A DNA stretch of 64,000 bases, from the NCBI GenBank assembly GCA_004322045.1, contig SCRN01000011.1, positions 62,001 to 126,000 of the forward strand, in the 5' to 3' direction. Of the stretch, positions 50,192 through 60,797 are shown one piece after another. How positions within the stretch are numbered: position 1 is the first letter of the stretch; every line of letters begins with the position of its first letter. The DNA comes from Paraburkholderia sp. GTDB taxonomy: Bacteria > Pseudomonadota > Gammaproteobacteria > Burkholderiales > Burkholderiaceae. The position numbers and the translations under genes are program-made. Below the pieces are notes generated by a model. It saw nothing but the letters and a program-made list of their open reading frames with translations, had not been told where the DNA came from and searched no databases.

Positions 50192-51717
50192 AGCATCGTC
50201 CCCCGCTCGGCCGCGATCTCTTCGACCGTGCTGCGGAACACGGCCGCGCGATGCGCGTAGTTGTCGAACATGTCCAAGCTCGCACAAGCGGGCGAAAGCA
50301 GCACGGCGTCCCCCGCTTGAGCCAGCGCGCCGGCCGCGCGCGTTGCCGCTTCGAGCGTCGGTTGATCGACGAGCGGCACGCCGGTCGCGGCGAGCGCTTC
50401 GCGAATGCGCGGCGCATCGCGGCCGATCAGCATGACGGCACGGCACCAGCGCGCGACGGGTTGCGCGAGCGGCCCGAAATCCTGTCCTTTGCCGTCGCCG
50501 CCGGCGACCAGCACGGCGCGTTGCGCCAGACCGTCGAGCGCGGCAACCGTTGCGCCGACGTTCGTGCCTTTGCTGTCGTCGACATAGTCGACACCGTCGA
50601 TCGATGCGATCAGTTCGACTCGGTGCGGCTCGCCCCGGTATTCGCGCAAGCCGTGCAACAGCGGCGCCGCCGGCAATCCGATCGCACGCGCCAGCGCCAA
50701 CGCAGCCAGTGCATTGGCGGCGTTATGCAGCCCGCGAATGCGCAGTGCATCGGCAGGCATCAGCCGCGCCAGTGCGATGTCGGCGGGTGCGGCGGCTTCT
50801 TGGCGCCTTCTGCGCGGGCTTGCCGGTTCATCCAACGGCTCGCGCTCGCGGGCCTCGACCAGCCAGTTGATGCCGTTTTCGCGCGCAAGTCCGTAATCGC
50901 CAACGCGAGTCGGCTCGTTCAGGCCAAAGGTGACATACGATGCGATCACCTGACCAGGCGCATCGGCCTTGGGCGCGAGCGCCATCGTGCGCCCATCGTC
51001 CCGGTTCAGCACACGCACGGTTCCCGGTCCGAAGATGCGGCCCTTGGCGGCCGCATAGGCATCCAGGCCGCCGTGCCAATCCAAATGATCCTGCGTGATG
51101 TTCAGCACGGCCGCCGCATCGGGTGCGAACGTGCGTGCCGTTTCGAGCTGAAAGCTCGACAGCTCCAATACCCAAATGTCGGGCAACGCCGTAGCGTCGA
51201 TCGCATCCATCAGGCGGTCGAGCATCGTCGGGCTGATATTGCCGGCGACCGCCACCTTCTTGCCGGCGCGGGCGCAAAGCTGTCCCGTCATGCTCGTCGT
51301 GGTGGTCTTGCCGTTCGTGCCCGTGATGGCGACGACCTTCGGCGCATACCCGCTTTCGCCCAGATGCTCGAGCGCTCGAGCAAAGAATTCGACCTCTCCC
51401 CATACCGGGATGCCGCGCTCCTGGGCAGCGGCAATGAGCGGCACCAGATCTTGCGCGAGCGGAGACAAGCCCGGGCTCAACGCAACGAGCTCGACACCGT
51501 CATCGAGCAAGGCCGGCGAGAGGGGGCCGCCGACGAACTGTGCATCGATACCGTGCTGTGCCAACGCCGGAAGGTTCGGCGGCGCTTCGCGCGTGTCGGC
51601 GATGCGCAAGGGGCACCCCTGGCGCGCGCACCAGCGCGCCATCGCGAGGCCCGATTCCCCGAGTCCCAGCACGAGCACCATCGGCCGTTGCCGATCTCCA
51701 AACGTCTCGCCGAACAT
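50188..51717 (-). CDS. murD: UDP-N-acetylmuramoylalanine--D-glutamate ligase MurD
   Basis: A 509-residue Mur ligase, longer than E. coli MurD (438). The N-terminus is [16 protein letters not shown], the ATP loop is [10 protein letters not shown], and the C-terminal domain has [10 protein letters not shown] and [17 protein letters not shown]. Extra length includes an Arg-rich insert ([10 protein letters not shown]) in the central domain. It adds D-Glu. The ATG at 51717 is preceded by a GTG at 51720, an alternative start. Confidence 0.96.
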   Translation of the reverse strand: MFGETFGDRQRPMVLVLGLGESGLAMARWCARQGCPLRIADTREAPPNLPALAQHGIDAQFVGGPLSPALLDDGVELVALSPGLSPLAQDLVPLIAAAQERGIPVWGEVEFFARALEHLGESGYAPKVVAITGTNGKTTTTSMTGQLCARAGKKVAVAGNISPTMLDRLMDAIDATALPDIWVLELSSFQLETARTFAPDAAAVLNITQDHLDWHGGLDAYAAAKGRIFGPGTVRVLNRDDGRTMALAPKADAPGQVIASYVTFGLNEPTRVGDYGLARENGINWLVEAREREPLDEPASPRRRRQEAAAPADIALARLMPADALRIRGLHNAANALAALALARAIGLPAAPLLHGLREYRGEPHRVELIASIDGVDYVDDSKGTNVGATVAALDGLAQRAVLVAGGDGKGQDFGPLAQPVARWCRAVMLIGRDAPRIREALAATGVPLVDQPTLEAATRAAGALAQAGDAVLLSPACASLDMFDNYAHRAAVFRSTVEEIAAERGTML

Positions 51718-51760
51718 CACGTGCGTTCCCTTATTCCTTGGTGTTGGTGTTTGCGTTGCA

Positions 51761-52930
51761 TCAGCGCAGCTTCAGCGTCGAAAGCCCGACCAGGCACAGC
51801 ATCAACGTAATGATCCAGAAGCGCACCACGACTTGCGTCTCCTTCCACCCCGACAATTCGAAGTGGTGATGCAGCGGCGCCATCTTGAAGATGCGCCGCC
51901 CTTCGCCGTAGCGCCGCTTCGTGTACTTGAACCAAACGACCTGCAGCATCACCGACAGCGTCTCGGCCACGAAGATGCCGCCCATGATGAACAGCACGAT
52001 CTCCTGCCGAACGATGACCGCGATCGTGCCGAGCGCGCCGCCGAGCGCGAGCGCGCCCACGTCGCCCATGAACACCTGCGCGGGGTGCGTGTTGTACCAG
52101 AGGAATGCGAGCCCGGCCCCACCCATCGCGGAACAGAAGATCAAGAGTTCGCCCGCGCCCGGAATATGCGGGAACAGCAGATACTTCGAATAGACCGAAC
52201 TGCCCATGACATAGGCGAAGACGCCCAGCGACCCGCCGACGAGCACGACCGGCATGATCACGAGGCCATCGAGCCCGTCGGTCAAATTCACGGCGTTGCT
52301 CGCGCCGACGATGACGAAGTAGGTCAGCGCGATGAAACCCCATACGCCGAGCGGGTAGCTGATCGACTTCAGAAACGGCAGCATCAAATCGGCGCGCGCG
52401 GGCAGCCCCATCGACAAGCCGCTGCGCACCCACGCCATGAACAGGTCGAACACCCGCACGTTGTTCGCCTCCGACACGCTGAAGGCGAGGTACACGGCCG
52501 CAAAAATGCCGATCACCGACTGCCAGAAGTACTTTTCGCGCGACGACATGCCGCGCGGGTCCTTGTAGACGACCTTGCGATAATCGTCGACCCAGCCGAT
52601 CACGCCGAAGCCGAAGGTCACGAGCATCACGATCCAAATGAAGCGATTCGTCAAATCGGCCCACAGCAGCGTCGACACCGCGATGCCGATCAGGATCAGC
52701 ACGCCGCCCATCGTCGGCGTGCCCGATTTGACGAGATGCGTCTTCGGCCCGTCGGTGCGCACGGCCTGGCCCACCTTCATTTCGGCCAGCTTGCGGATCA
52801 CCCAGGGCCCGCACACGAGCCCGATCACGAGCGCGGTGATGGTTGCCATCACCGCACGAAACGTCAGATAGCCGAATACGCGCAAAAAGCTTGCGTCGTT
52901 CTGCAGCCATTGCGCCAGCACAAGCAGCAT
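51761..52930 (-). CDS. mraY: Phospho-N-acetylmuramoyl-pentapeptide-transferase MraY
   Basis: A 389-residue polytopic enzyme with about ten membrane segments. Conserved motifs include [19 protein letters not shown] (catalytic Asp) and the C-terminal [23 protein letters not shown]. It makes lipid I. It follows murF by 15 bases. Confidence 0.97.
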   Translation of the reverse strand: MLLVLAQWLQNDASFLRVFGYLTFRAVMATITALVIGLVCGPWVIRKLAEMKVGQAVRTDGPKTHLVKSGTPTMGGVLILIGIAVSTLLWADLTNRFIWIVMLVTFGFGVIGWVDDYRKVVYKDPRGMSSREKYFWQSVIGIFAAVYLAFSVSEANNVRVFDLFMAWVRSGLSMGLPARADLMLPFLKSISYPLGVWGFIALTYFVIVGASNAVNLTDGLDGLVIMPVVLVGGSLGVFAYVMGSSVYSKYLLFPHIPGAGELLIFCSAMGGAGLAFLWYNTHPAQVFMGDVGALALGGALGTIAVIVRQEIVLFIMGGIFVAETLSVMLQVVWFKYTKRRYGEGRRIFKMAPLHHHFELSGWKETQVVVRFWIITLMLCLVGLSTLKLR

Positions 52931-52945
52931 GCTCGTCCTTCTCTT

Positions 52946-54394
52946 TCAATGCGCGCCGGGCGAGCCGCCCGGCGCGTGGGGTGGTTGCGTCACGGTGAGC
53001 GCGTCGACGACGCGCTCCATCCGCATGAAGCGCGAGCCTTTCACGAGCACTGTCGCGCTCGCGCCAAAGCCCGCTTGCAGCAGGTGCTCGACGAGCGCCG
53101 GCACGTCGTCGAAGTGACGAGCGCCGCCCGCGCCCGAGGCCGGCCCGCCCGCATCGAAGGCTGCGCTCGATTCGCGCGCAGCCTCGCCGAGCGAGCACAG
53201 CGCATCGATGCCGCGCTCGCGCGCGTAGGCCCCGACCTCGCGATGAAACACGGGGCCGTTGTCGCCGACTTCACCCATATCGCCCATCACGAGCACGCGC
53301 GGCGCAGCGCATCCCGCCAGCACGTCGATCGCGGCGCGCATCGAGTCGGGGTTCGCGTTGTAGGTGTCGTCGATGACCGTCGCACCGGCAAGTGCACCAG
53401 CCGTAGCGCGCTTCGTTTGCAGCCGCCCCTTCACCGGCGCGAACGACTCCAACCCGCGCGCAATGGCATCGAGCGGCACACCGGCCGCGACGGCCGCCGC
53501 CGTTGCAGCCAAGGCGTTGCGCGCGTTGTGCTCGCCGAGCGCTTGCAACGTCGCTTCGAACGCGCCCATCGGCGTGCGCACTTGCAAACGGTTGCCTGCC
53601 AGCACGCCCGTGACGGCCGCAGGCGCCGTTTGCCCAACGTGCGAAGCGTCTTCGAGCGCGAAATCGACGATGTGGTTCCCCGTCGCAGCGACGCGCCAAA
53701 TGCCGGCGTAGGTATCGTCGCGCGGAAACACCGCGACGCCGTCCGTCGGCAGCGCATGAATGACGCTGGCATGTTCGAGCGCAACCGCCTCAACCGTCGC
53801 CATGAACTCCTGATGCTCACGCTGCGCATTGTTGACGACGGCGATTGTGGGCAACGCGATCTTGGCGAGGAGATCGGTCTCGCCCGGATGGTTCATGCCG
53901 AGCTCGACCACCGCGAGCCGATGGGCATCGGTCAAGCGCAGCAGCGTCAGCGGCAGGCCGACGTCGTTGTTGAAGTTGCCGGCCGTGGCAAGCCGCCCCG
54001 TTTCGCCGGCCGCTTGCGCGAAGATCGACGAAATCATCTCCTTGACGGTCGTCTTGCCGTTGCTGCCCGTCACGGCGACGAGCGGCATCGTGAAGCGCCG
54101 GCGCCAACCGCGCGCCAAGGCGCCGAGCGCTACACGCGTGTCCTTCACGAGAAGCGCCGGCGCTGCCCAATCGTCGGGCAAATGCGCGGCCAGCACCGCG
54201 CTGGCGCCGCGCGCCGCGACTTCCGGTAGAAACTCGTGGGCATCGAACCGATCGCCTTGGAGCGCGACGAATAGATCGCCGGGCCCGGCCGTTCTGCTAT
54301 CGGTGCAGACGCGCTCGATCGCAACGGCGCCGTCGCCGCGCAGCGTGGCGCCAGCGATCCATTGGGCGGCTTCGTTCAGCGAGAACATCGTCAT
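52946..54394 (-). CDS. murF: UDP-N-acetylmuramoyl-tripeptide--D-alanyl-D-alanine ligase MurF
   Basis: A 482-residue Mur ligase with ATP loop GSNGKTTVKEM and DDTYNANPDSMRAAI in the C-terminal part. It adds D-Ala-D-Ala from Ddl. The ATG at 54394 overlaps the murE stop as ATGA. Confidence 0.97.
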   Translation of the reverse strand: MTMFSLNEAAQWIAGATLRGDGAVAIERVCTDSRTAGPGDLFVALQGDRFDAHEFLPEVAARGASAVLAAHLPDDWAAPALLVKDTRVALGALARGWRRRFTMPLVAVTGSNGKTTVKEMISSIFAQAAGETGRLATAGNFNNDVGLPLTLLRLTDAHRLAVVELGMNHPGETDLLAKIALPTIAVVNNAQREHQEFMATVEAVALEHASVIHALPTDGVAVFPRDDTYAGIWRVAATGNHIVDFALEDASHVGQTAPAAVTGVLAGNRLQVRTPMGAFEATLQALGEHNARNALAATAAAVAAGVPLDAIARGLESFAPVKGRLQTKRATAGALAGATVIDDTYNANPDSMRAAIDVLAGCAAPRVLVMGDMGEVGDNGPVFHREVGAYARERGIDALCSLGEAARESSAAFDAGGPASGAGGARHFDDVPALVEHLLQAGFGASATVLVKGSRFMRMERVVDALTVTQPPHAPGGSPGAH

Positions 54395-55932
54395 TGCTCG
54401 CCTCCGCGCGAGTGCGTGGCCCGCGCGCCCAGTGCGAGGCGAGCGTGGTCCTGGTCGGAGAAGACGCGCTTTTTGCCCATGATTTCCTGTGTTGCTTCGT
54501 GTCCCTTCCCGGCGAGCACGACCACGTCTTCGCGGGCCGCGCCGCGCACCGTATGCAAAATCGCGTTCGCACGGTCTTCGATGCAGCGCGCCTTCTCGCC
54601 ATGACGCATGCCGCGTACGATCTGATCGATGATCGAACGCGGATCTTCACTGCGCGGGTTGTCGCTGGTGACGACGACGATGTCCGCGAGCCGCTCGGCA
54701 ATCGCGCCCATGAGCGGGCGTTTTGTCGAATCGCGATTGCCGCCGCAACCGAACACGCAAACGAGCTGGCCTCCGCGCGCTTGGGCGATCGGCCGCAACG
54801 CCTCTAGCGTTTTTTCGAGCGCATCCGGCGTGTGCGCATAATCGACCACGACGAGCGGTTCATCGTTCGCCATGCGGCCGCCGAGCCGCTGCATGCGGCC
54901 GTTGACCGGTTCAAGCTTCCCGAGCTGGACGAGCGCATCGGCGAGCGGAACGTCCGCGGCCAGCAGCGCACCGAGCACGCCGAGCAAATTGCTGACGTTG
55001 AATTCGCCGAGCGTGCCGACTTCGACATCGGCTGCGCCCCAATCCGACGACAGATGGAATGCCGTTCCCGTCGCGGTCGCGCGCACGTTCGTCGCGACGA
55101 GCGCGGCATGCGCGCTCGGTGCGTCGCTCGCAACGCCGATGCCGTAGGCGATAGTGGGCAATCGCGGCTGCGTGCGGGCGATCAGACGCCGGCCGGCGGC
55201 ATCGTCGCGATTGATCACCGCCGTCTTGAGCGTCGGCCAATCGAACAATTTCGCTTTCGCAGCCTCGTACGCGTCGAACGTATGGTGATAGTCGAGGTGG
55301 TCTTGCGTGAGATTCGTAAACACGGCGATATCGAACGCCGTGCCATTGACGCGCCCTTGATGCAGCGCGTGCGAGGAGACTTCCATCGCACACGCGCGCG
55401 CCCCGGCGGCAACCAGTTGCGCAAGGGAGCGCTGGGTCTGCGGCGCATCCGGCGTCGTAAAGCCCGTATGCACCAAATGCCCCCACATGCCCGTGCCGAG
55501 CGTGCCGATGACGCCGCACGGCTCGCCCAACGCCGTGAGCGCGGCAGCGATCCATTGCGACGACGACGTCTTTCCGTTCGTTCCGGTCACGCCGAACATG
55601 CGCATCGACTCGCTCGGCGCGCCGTACCACCCGCCCGCGATCTCCCCGGCCAATTGATCGAGCCCCGGCACGGCGAGCGAGCGCGCCGGGTCGACGTTGC
55701 CCGAAAATCCTTCCGGTTGGTACAGAACCGCACCGGCGCCGCGCGAGAGTGCCTCCGCGATGTGCGGGCGGCTGTCGGCGCCGTCGACGGCATATGCGAC
55801 GAAGATGTCGCCGGCGCCGAGCGTGCGCGAGTCGCCATGCATGTGCGCGCCCGGGCGCGCGTGCAGGCGCAGCCAAGCGAGCGCATCGTCCACTTGGCTG
55901 CGCATACGATCGTCGAGGTTCGGCATGCTCAT
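54391..55932 (-). CDS. murE: UDP-N-acetylmuramoyl-tripeptide synthetase MurE
   Basis: A 513-residue Mur ligase with ATP loop GTNGKTSSSQW. The third-residue motif reads SDNPRSEDP; DNPR indicates meso-diaminopimelate specificity, as expected in Gram-negatives. The ATG at 55932 overlaps the ftsI stop as ATGA. Confidence 0.97.
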   Translation of the reverse strand: MSMPNLDDRMRSQVDDALAWLRLHARPGAHMHGDSRTLGAGDIFVAYAVDGADSRPHIAEALSRGAGAVLYQPEGFSGNVDPARSLAVPGLDQLAGEIAGGWYGAPSESMRMFGVTGTNGKTSSSQWIAAALTALGEPCGVIGTLGTGMWGHLVHTGFTTPDAPQTQRSLAQLVAAGARACAMEVSSHALHQGRVNGTAFDIAVFTNLTQDHLDYHHTFDAYEAAKAKLFDWPTLKTAVINRDDAAGRRLIARTQPRLPTIAYGIGVASDAPSAHAALVATNVRATATGTAFHLSSDWGAADVEVGTLGEFNVSNLLGVLGALLAADVPLADALVQLGKLEPVNGRMQRLGGRMANDEPLVVVDYAHTPDALEKTLEALRPIAQARGGQLVCVFGCGGNRDSTKRPLMGAIAERLADIVVVTSDNPRSEDPRSIIDQIVRGMRHGEKARCIEDRANAILHTVRGAAREDVVVLAGKGHEATQEIMGKKRVFSDQDHARLALGARATHSRGGEQ

Positions 55933-57776
55933 CGGATCACCCCCGGATGCGCACGCGCATCGGCCGATACGGTCAGGGTCCGTCCGGACGACAGCGCAGC
56001 CGCGTTTGCTGGCGCCGCACCCGCCGCCTTGGCGGCGTCGTCGGAAACCACGAGCTGCTTGACGGGCATGTCGGGCGGCACGTTCAGCGAGCGCAACGTA
56101 TCCCCGGCGATGCCGGCGAATACGGGGCCCGAGACATAGCCGCCGAAGTGGCTGCCCGCTGTCGGCTCGTCGATCGAAACCGCCACGACGATACGCGGAT
56201 TGGGCATCGGCGCCATGCCGACGAACGAAGCGCGATACTTCGAGTGATCGTAGCCGTGTGCCGAATGCTTATAGGCGGTTCCGCTCTTGCCGCCGACTCG
56301 ATAACCAGGCACGGCGGCCTCTGGCGACGTCCCCGCCGTCGATACGACCGACTCGAGCATGGTGCGCACTTCGCGCGCGGTGGTCGGCGAGAAGATTTGC
56401 GGCCCTGTCGGCGGCTGGCTCGCGTCCGTCTTGAAGATCGAGAGGGGCATCAGTTGCCCGTCATGCGCGATGGCGGTGTACGCCCGGGCCAGCTGAAACA
56501 GCGAAACGGACAAGCCGTAGCCGTAGGACATGGTCGCCTGCTCGATCCGGCGCCAGCTCTTCCAGGGCCGCAACCGCCCCGCGGCGGCGCCTGGGAACCC
56601 CACCTTCGGGGCTTGCCCGAAGCCGACGCTCGTATACATATTCCACATTTCCTCGGGCTTGAGCGTCATCGCAATCTTCGTCGCCCCGATATTGCTGGAC
56701 TTTTGGATCACGCCGCCCACGGTCAACACGCCGAAGGCGCTATCGTCGGTGATCGTCGCGCCGTCGAGCGTGAAATGCCCGTTGCCGGTGTCGACGAGCG
56801 TGTTGGGTGTCACGCGGTGCAAATCGAGCGCGAGAGAAATGGTCAGCGGCTTCATGATGGAGCCCGGCTCGAACACGTCCGTGAGCACGCGATTGCGCAA
56901 TTGTTCGCCAGTGAGCCGCGAGCGATCGTTCGGGTTGTAGGTCGGGTAGTTGACGAGCGCGAGCACATCGCCCGTGCGCACGTCGACGACCACCGCTGCC
57001 CCGGCTTTCGCTTTCGACTTCTCCACCGCGGCCTTCAAGTCGGCATATGCGATGTACTGAATCTTGCTGTCGATCGACAGTTCGACATCCTTGCCGTTAT
57101 GTGGGACGACCTGCTCGTCCACATCCTCGATGATGTGCCCCATGCGATCCTTGATCACACGGCGCATGCCCGGCGTGCCGGCGAGGATCTTCTGGTCGCT
57201 CAGTTCGACGCCTTCCTGGCCCTCGTCCTCGACGTTGGTAAACCCGACCAGATGCGCGGTGATTTCGCCTTCCGGATAAAAGCGCTTGTACTCCTCGCGC
57301 TGGTAGATGCCGGGAATGCCGAGCGCGGCGACTTTTTCCGCAACATCGACCGGCACCTGGCGCTTCACGTAGACGAACGTCTTGTCTACGGACAGCTTCG
57401 TGCGCAGCTCTTTTTGGGTCATGCCGAGCAGCTTGCCGAGCGCGGCGATCTTCGCGGGATCGACATCCTCCGGGACCGATTCGGGAATCGCCCAAATCGC
57501 GCGCACGGGAAGACTCGTCGCAAGGACGAGCCCATTGCGGTCGAGCACTTTACCGCGCGTGGCGGGTAGCTCGATCGTGCGCTCGTAGCGACTTTCGCCC
57601 TGCTTCTGATAGAAAGCGTTACCGGGGCCTTGAATCCAGAACGCGCGCGCGGCCAGGGCGACGAACGCCATGAACAAGAAGAAGACGACGAGCTTGGAGC
57701 GCCACAGCGGAAGGCGCACCGATAGCACCGGGCTCGAGGAGAACGTGAGGCTTTTCGTCTTCGGCGCTTGCTTCAT
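55929..57776 (-). CDS. ftsI: Septal peptidoglycan transpeptidase FtsI (PBP3)
   Basis: A 615-residue class B penicillin-binding protein: membrane segment at about residues 28-48, a pedestal domain, then the transpeptidase domain with SxxK (SIMK, Ser306), SSN and KSGT (Lys497). It crosslinks septal peptidoglycan. The ATG at 57776 overlaps the ftsL stop as ATGA. This gene is a frequent site of beta-lactam resistance mutations in other bacteria; none can be inferred here. Confidence 0.98.
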   Translation of the reverse strand: MKQAPKTKSLTFSSSPVLSVRLPLWRSKLVVFFLFMAFVALAARAFWIQGPGNAFYQKQGESRYERTIELPATRGKVLDRNGLVLATSLPVRAIWAIPESVPEDVDPAKIAALGKLLGMTQKELRTKLSVDKTFVYVKRQVPVDVAEKVAALGIPGIYQREEYKRFYPEGEITAHLVGFTNVEDEGQEGVELSDQKILAGTPGMRRVIKDRMGHIIEDVDEQVVPHNGKDVELSIDSKIQYIAYADLKAAVEKSKAKAGAAVVVDVRTGDVLALVNYPTYNPNDRSRLTGEQLRNRVLTDVFEPGSIMKPLTISLALDLHRVTPNTLVDTGNGHFTLDGATITDDSAFGVLTVGGVIQKSSNIGATKIAMTLKPEEMWNMYTSVGFGQAPKVGFPGAAAGRLRPWKSWRRIEQATMSYGYGLSVSLFQLARAYTAIAHDGQLMPLSIFKTDASQPPTGPQIFSPTTAREVRTMLESVVSTAGTSPEAAVPGYRVGGKSGTAYKHSAHGYDHSKYRASFVGMAPMPNPRIVVAVSIDEPTAGSHFGGYVSGPVFAGIAGDTLRSLNVPPDMPVKQLVVSDDAAKAAGAAPANAAALSSGRTLTVSADARAHPGVIR

Positions 57777-58171
57777 CGCGCGCCTCCGCGATTGGCGGAC
57801 GAGCTAAGTGCCTTGGCTGGCGCGCGCGCAAGCGCCTTGGCGGTGCGCGCCGCAGGAGCGCTGGCCGGCATGACGGGAATCGGCGCGTTCTCGGCCACGC
57901 TCGCACCGGGTGCGAGCGTCAGAAACTGCGTATCGCCCGTCGAGGCCGGCTGCATCTTCAGCGTGGCCGTGGCCAGTTGCTCGATACGGGATGTCTTGGA
58001 CAACGCGCTCTGTTGGTATTGCAGTTGTGCGTAATCCTGTTGCAGCTGACGCTCCTCCGACTGCGTGCGCTCGAGTTGCACGAACAGTTGCCTTTGTTGA
58101 TTCGTGGCATTGACGACGGAGAGGGCACAACCTAGGACGACGATCAACAGAAAGATATTTAGGCGGCTCAT
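57773..58171 (-). CDS. ftsL: Cell division protein FtsL
   Basis: A 132-residue bitopic protein: membrane segment at residues 3-20, a coiled coil ([29 protein letters not shown]) and an Ala/Pro-rich tail. It forms the FtsQLB complex. The ATGs at both ends overlap neighbouring stops (rsmH, ftsI). Confidence 0.93.
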   Translation of the reverse strand: MSRLNIFLLIVVLGCALSVVNATNQQRQLFVQLERTQSEERQLQQDYAQLQYQQSALSKTSRIEQLATATLKMQPASTGDTQFLTLAPGASVAENAPIPVMPASAPAARTAKALARAPAKALSSSANRGGAR

Positions 58172-59109
58172 GGCGCGACGCGCTCCGCGACGCGCATGAC
58201 CGCCGATCGGGCACGCGGATTGGCCTCGACTTCGAGAGGGCTCGCGAAAACGCGCCCGACGATCTTCATGGGCGCGGAAGGCAGATCGACGGCGCGAATC
58301 GGCAGACGACGATCGACTGCAGGCGCGGATGCGTGCGCCTGCATGAATCGCTTCACGATTCGATCCTCGAGCGAATGAAAGCTGATGACCACCAGCCGGC
58401 CCCCTTGCTCCAACGACGACAACGCCGCCTCTAAAACGACTTGCAGCTCCGCAAGCTCTTGATTGACGTGAATCCGTATAGCCTGAAAGGTGCGGGTGGC
58501 CGGATCCTTGCCCTTCTCACGGGTCTTGACTGCGCGAGCCACGATTTCGGCAAGCTCGCCCGTGCTGACGAGAGGCCCAAGACGGTCGGACTCTGCCCGG
58601 CGAGCAACAAGCGCCTTTGCAATCTGAACAGCAAACCGTTCTTCCCCATAATCTCGAATCACCTCCGTCAGTTCCTGCTGACTGGCTCGCGCCAGCCATT
58701 GCGCAGCAGACTCGCCGCGCGTCGGGTCCATCCGCATGTCGAGCGGGCCGTCGGCGCGAAAGCTGAAACCGCGCGAGGGATCGTCGAGCTGCGGCGAGGA
58801 CACGCCCAAGTCGAGCAATACGCCAGCTACCCGCTCGACTCCGCGCGCCGCCAGCGCAGGCGCCAACGACGCGAAACTCTCGTGCACGATCTCGAAGCGG
58901 GGATCCGCAATTGCACTCGCCGTCGCGATCGCCTGCGGATCCTTGTCGAACGCGATCAAGCGCCCGCCTGACGCAAGCCGCTCCAACGCCGCGCGACTAT
59001 GGCCGCCGCGCCCGAACGTGCCGTCGACATAGACGCCGTCCGCTCGCGTGATCAACGCATCCACCGCCTCATTCAACAGCACCGTGCGATGCTGAAATTC
59101 GTTTTCCAT
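58168..59109 (-). CDS. rsmH: 16S rRNA (cytosine-N4)-methyltransferase RsmH
   Basis: A 313-residue SAM methyltransferase (MraW). The N-terminus is [13 protein letters not shown], followed by [13 protein letters not shown], and the C-terminal part has [17 protein letters not shown]. It methylates C1402 of 16S rRNA. It lies 26 bases after mraZ. Confidence 0.98.
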   Translation of the reverse strand: MENEFQHRTVLLNEAVDALITRADGVYVDGTFGRGGHSRAALERLASGGRLIAFDKDPQAIATASAIADPRFEIVHESFASLAPALAARGVERVAGVLLDLGVSSPQLDDPSRGFSFRADGPLDMRMDPTRGESAAQWLARASQQELTEVIRDYGEERFAVQIAKALVARRAESDRLGPLVSTGELAEIVARAVKTREKGKDPATRTFQAIRIHVNQELAELQVVLEAALSSLEQGGRLVVISFHSLEDRIVKRFMQAHASAPAVDRRLPIRAVDLPSAPMKIVGRVFASPLEVEANPRARSAVMRVAERVAP

Positions 59110-59135
59110 CGCAGCGCCCTATTTCCAAACCGCGA

Positions 59136-59564
59136 TCAAAACGTGAAATTCTTCAGCGCTTCCGGCATGCCCTGCGCCATCGCCGCTTGTTCTTTGGCCG
59201 CATAGGTCTGCGCATCCCAGAGTTCGAAATGGCTTCCCATGCCGAGCAACATGATTTCCTTTTCCAATCCAGCGGCCATGCGTAATTCGGGGGAGACGAG
59301 AATGCGCCCTGCGCTGTCGAGATCGACATCGGAGGCGTTACCGAGGAAGATGCGCCGCCACCAATGCGCATCCATGGGCAACGCGGCGATCTTGGCGCGG
59401 AAGACTTCCCACTCGGGACGAGGGAACAGCAATAGGCAACCATCCGGGTGCTTTGTCAGCGTCACCCGTCCTTGTGCCTCGCCTTGCAGCGCCTCGCGAT
59501 ATCGAGAGGGCACGGACATGCGCCCCTTCGCATCGAGCGTCAGCGCCGACGCCCCTTGAAACAC
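59136..59564 (-). CDS. mraZ: Transcriptional regulator MraZ
   Basis: A 142-residue protein with two AbrB-like MraZ domains ([22 protein letters not shown] and [16 protein letters not shown]). In E. coli MraZ represses its own dcw promoter by binding GTGGG-type repeats. Here it heads the cluster and four such repeats lie upstream, so autoregulation is likely. Confidence 0.97.
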   Translation of the reverse strand: MFQGASALTLDAKGRMSVPSRYREALQGEAQGRVTLTKHPDGCLLLFPRPEWEVFRAKIAALPMDAHWWRRIFLGNASDVDLDSAGRILVSPELRMAAGLEKEIMLLGMGSHFELWDAQTYAAKEQAAMAQGMPEALKNFTF

Positions 59565-59628
59565 TTGTCTCTCCCCTTTGCCGCCCTAGACCTCAGGCCT
59601 CGAAAATCGCCCGGAATGATCCGAACAA

Positions 59629-59663
59629 TCCACAAAAATACACTTTCTCACACTGTCTCCCAC
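59629..59663 (-). promoter_or_regulatory. Four MraZ-type boxes
   Basis: On the minus strand: GTGGG (59659-59663), GTGTG (59649-59653), GTGTA (59639-59643) and GTGGA (59629-59633). Starts are exactly 10 bases apart, one helical turn, as for MraZ operators. The first box overlaps the -10 of the mraZ promoter. Confidence 0.75.
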
Positions 59664-59690
59664 TTTAGAGTAAGGCCCCAGGCCGGTCAA
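59662..59690 (-). promoter_or_regulatory. mraZ (dcw) promoter
   Basis: TTGACC (59685-59690) and TAAAGT (59662-59667) on the minus strand with a 17-base spacer. The -10 overlaps the first MraZ box. The leader is about 90 bases. Confidence 0.65.
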
Positions 59691-59942
59691 GGGAGAAACC
59701 CGTTTTTTCGGAGAATTTTGTTTGTAAGAACAAGGACTTACGCGCGCTCGTTCATGCAACAGGAGAAAATAGAAAAGCGTTATAAAAGAATGAACTACTG
59801 CATTTTGTGAATGTGATACATGAGAAGCTCGCCGCGAGCGCCCATGCGGGCGAGGCGTGCAGCTAGAAAAGGTGGGATGAAAAGCAGACGAAATCGAGGG
59901 CGGATCATCGAGCGACGCGAGCGCGCCGCTCCCACTGCAAAG
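59691..59942. other. Region between mraZ promoter and coq7, no gene seen
   Basis: About 250 bases, the AT-rich part (59700-59820) unlike its surroundings. With the mraZ leader and promoter (59565-59690) it makes a 378-base gap. No reading frame or clear coq7 terminator is evident. Confidence 0.4.
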
Positions 59943-60584
59943 TTAAATGTAATAGGCCGTTTGCGTCATCACTTTCGACGCGGCCCGCATCAGCGCCTTG
60001 ATCGGCATCGGCAACTCCACGCCGCCAGCTTCGGTGGCAGACCGACCGTGCATTCGTTCGTCGTCGCGCATTTGCTCGACGATGGCGCGCGAATGGCGGT
60101 CGGCTTCGGGCATCGTCTGCAGATGCCCTTCCAAATGCTGCTCGACCTGCCGTTCCGTCTCGGCCATGAAGCCGAGGCTTGCCCGATCGCCAAAACAGCC
60201 GGCGGTGAAACCGATCGCGAGTGCACCAGTGTACCAGAGGGGGTTGAGCAGACTCGGGCGTGAATCGAGCTCGCGCAGCCGCGCGGCAGTCCAGGCCAGG
60301 TGGTCTTCCTCCTCGCTCGCAGCATGCTCGAACGCGGCCTTGAGGGCCGGCGAGCGGGTGGCTAGCTTTTGCGCCTGATAAAGCGCCTGCGCGCAGATTT
60401 CCCCGACATGGTTCACGCGCATGAGCGCAGCCGAATGCACTCGCTCCGGCAGCGTCATTTCCGTCTGCGCCGGGGCTCCCGCCTCGGCCGGCGTCGGCTC
60501 GGGAACAGGCCGGGTCATGCGGCTCACGCCCGCAATCGAACGCAGCCCGCGGTCAAACTCGGAAATCAATTCGTCCAGCGTCAT
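59943..60584 (-). CDS. coq7: 2-polyprenyl-3-methyl-6-methoxy-1,4-benzoquinone monooxygenase Coq7
   Basis: A 213-residue di-iron hydroxylase of ubiquinone synthesis. Iron ligands are in [35 protein letters not shown] and DDERMHG. The ATG at 60584 begins [19 protein letters not shown] with an AGAGGGC site; a longer frame begins at 60665. It pairs in function with IspB, elsewhere in this window. Confidence 0.93.
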   Translation of the reverse strand: MTLDELISEFDRGLRSIAGVSRMTRPVPEPTPAEAGAPAQTEMTLPERVHSAALMRVNHVGEICAQALYQAQKLATRSPALKAAFEHAASEEEDHLAWTAARLRELDSRPSLLNPLWYTGALAIGFTAGCFGDRASLGFMAETERQVEQHLEGHLQTMPEADRHSRAIVEQMRDDERMHGRSATEAGGVELPMPIKALMRAASKVMTQTAYYI

Positions 60585-60797
60585 TGCCCTCTCCATGCAG
60601 CGCAGCAGCGCGAGCGCCGTCAAGCGCTCCTGTGCTGCGGCTACCACCGTTTGGCCGAGCCCCATCGCTTCCGGGCTGGTTTCGGGCCAAAACGGCGGCT
60701 AATCGTGCATTTTAGACGAAGTTGTATCGCACATACAGAGTGGGGCATCGCCCCGCGCTTGAGGCTCCTTTTTGCCGCCCCCTAACCCGCAGCCCGG

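Noticed and set aside
51176-54229. About 1000-residue open frame on the plus strand across murD, mraY and murF
   Set aside because: It is antisense to three well-conserved genes and is His/Arg-rich noise.
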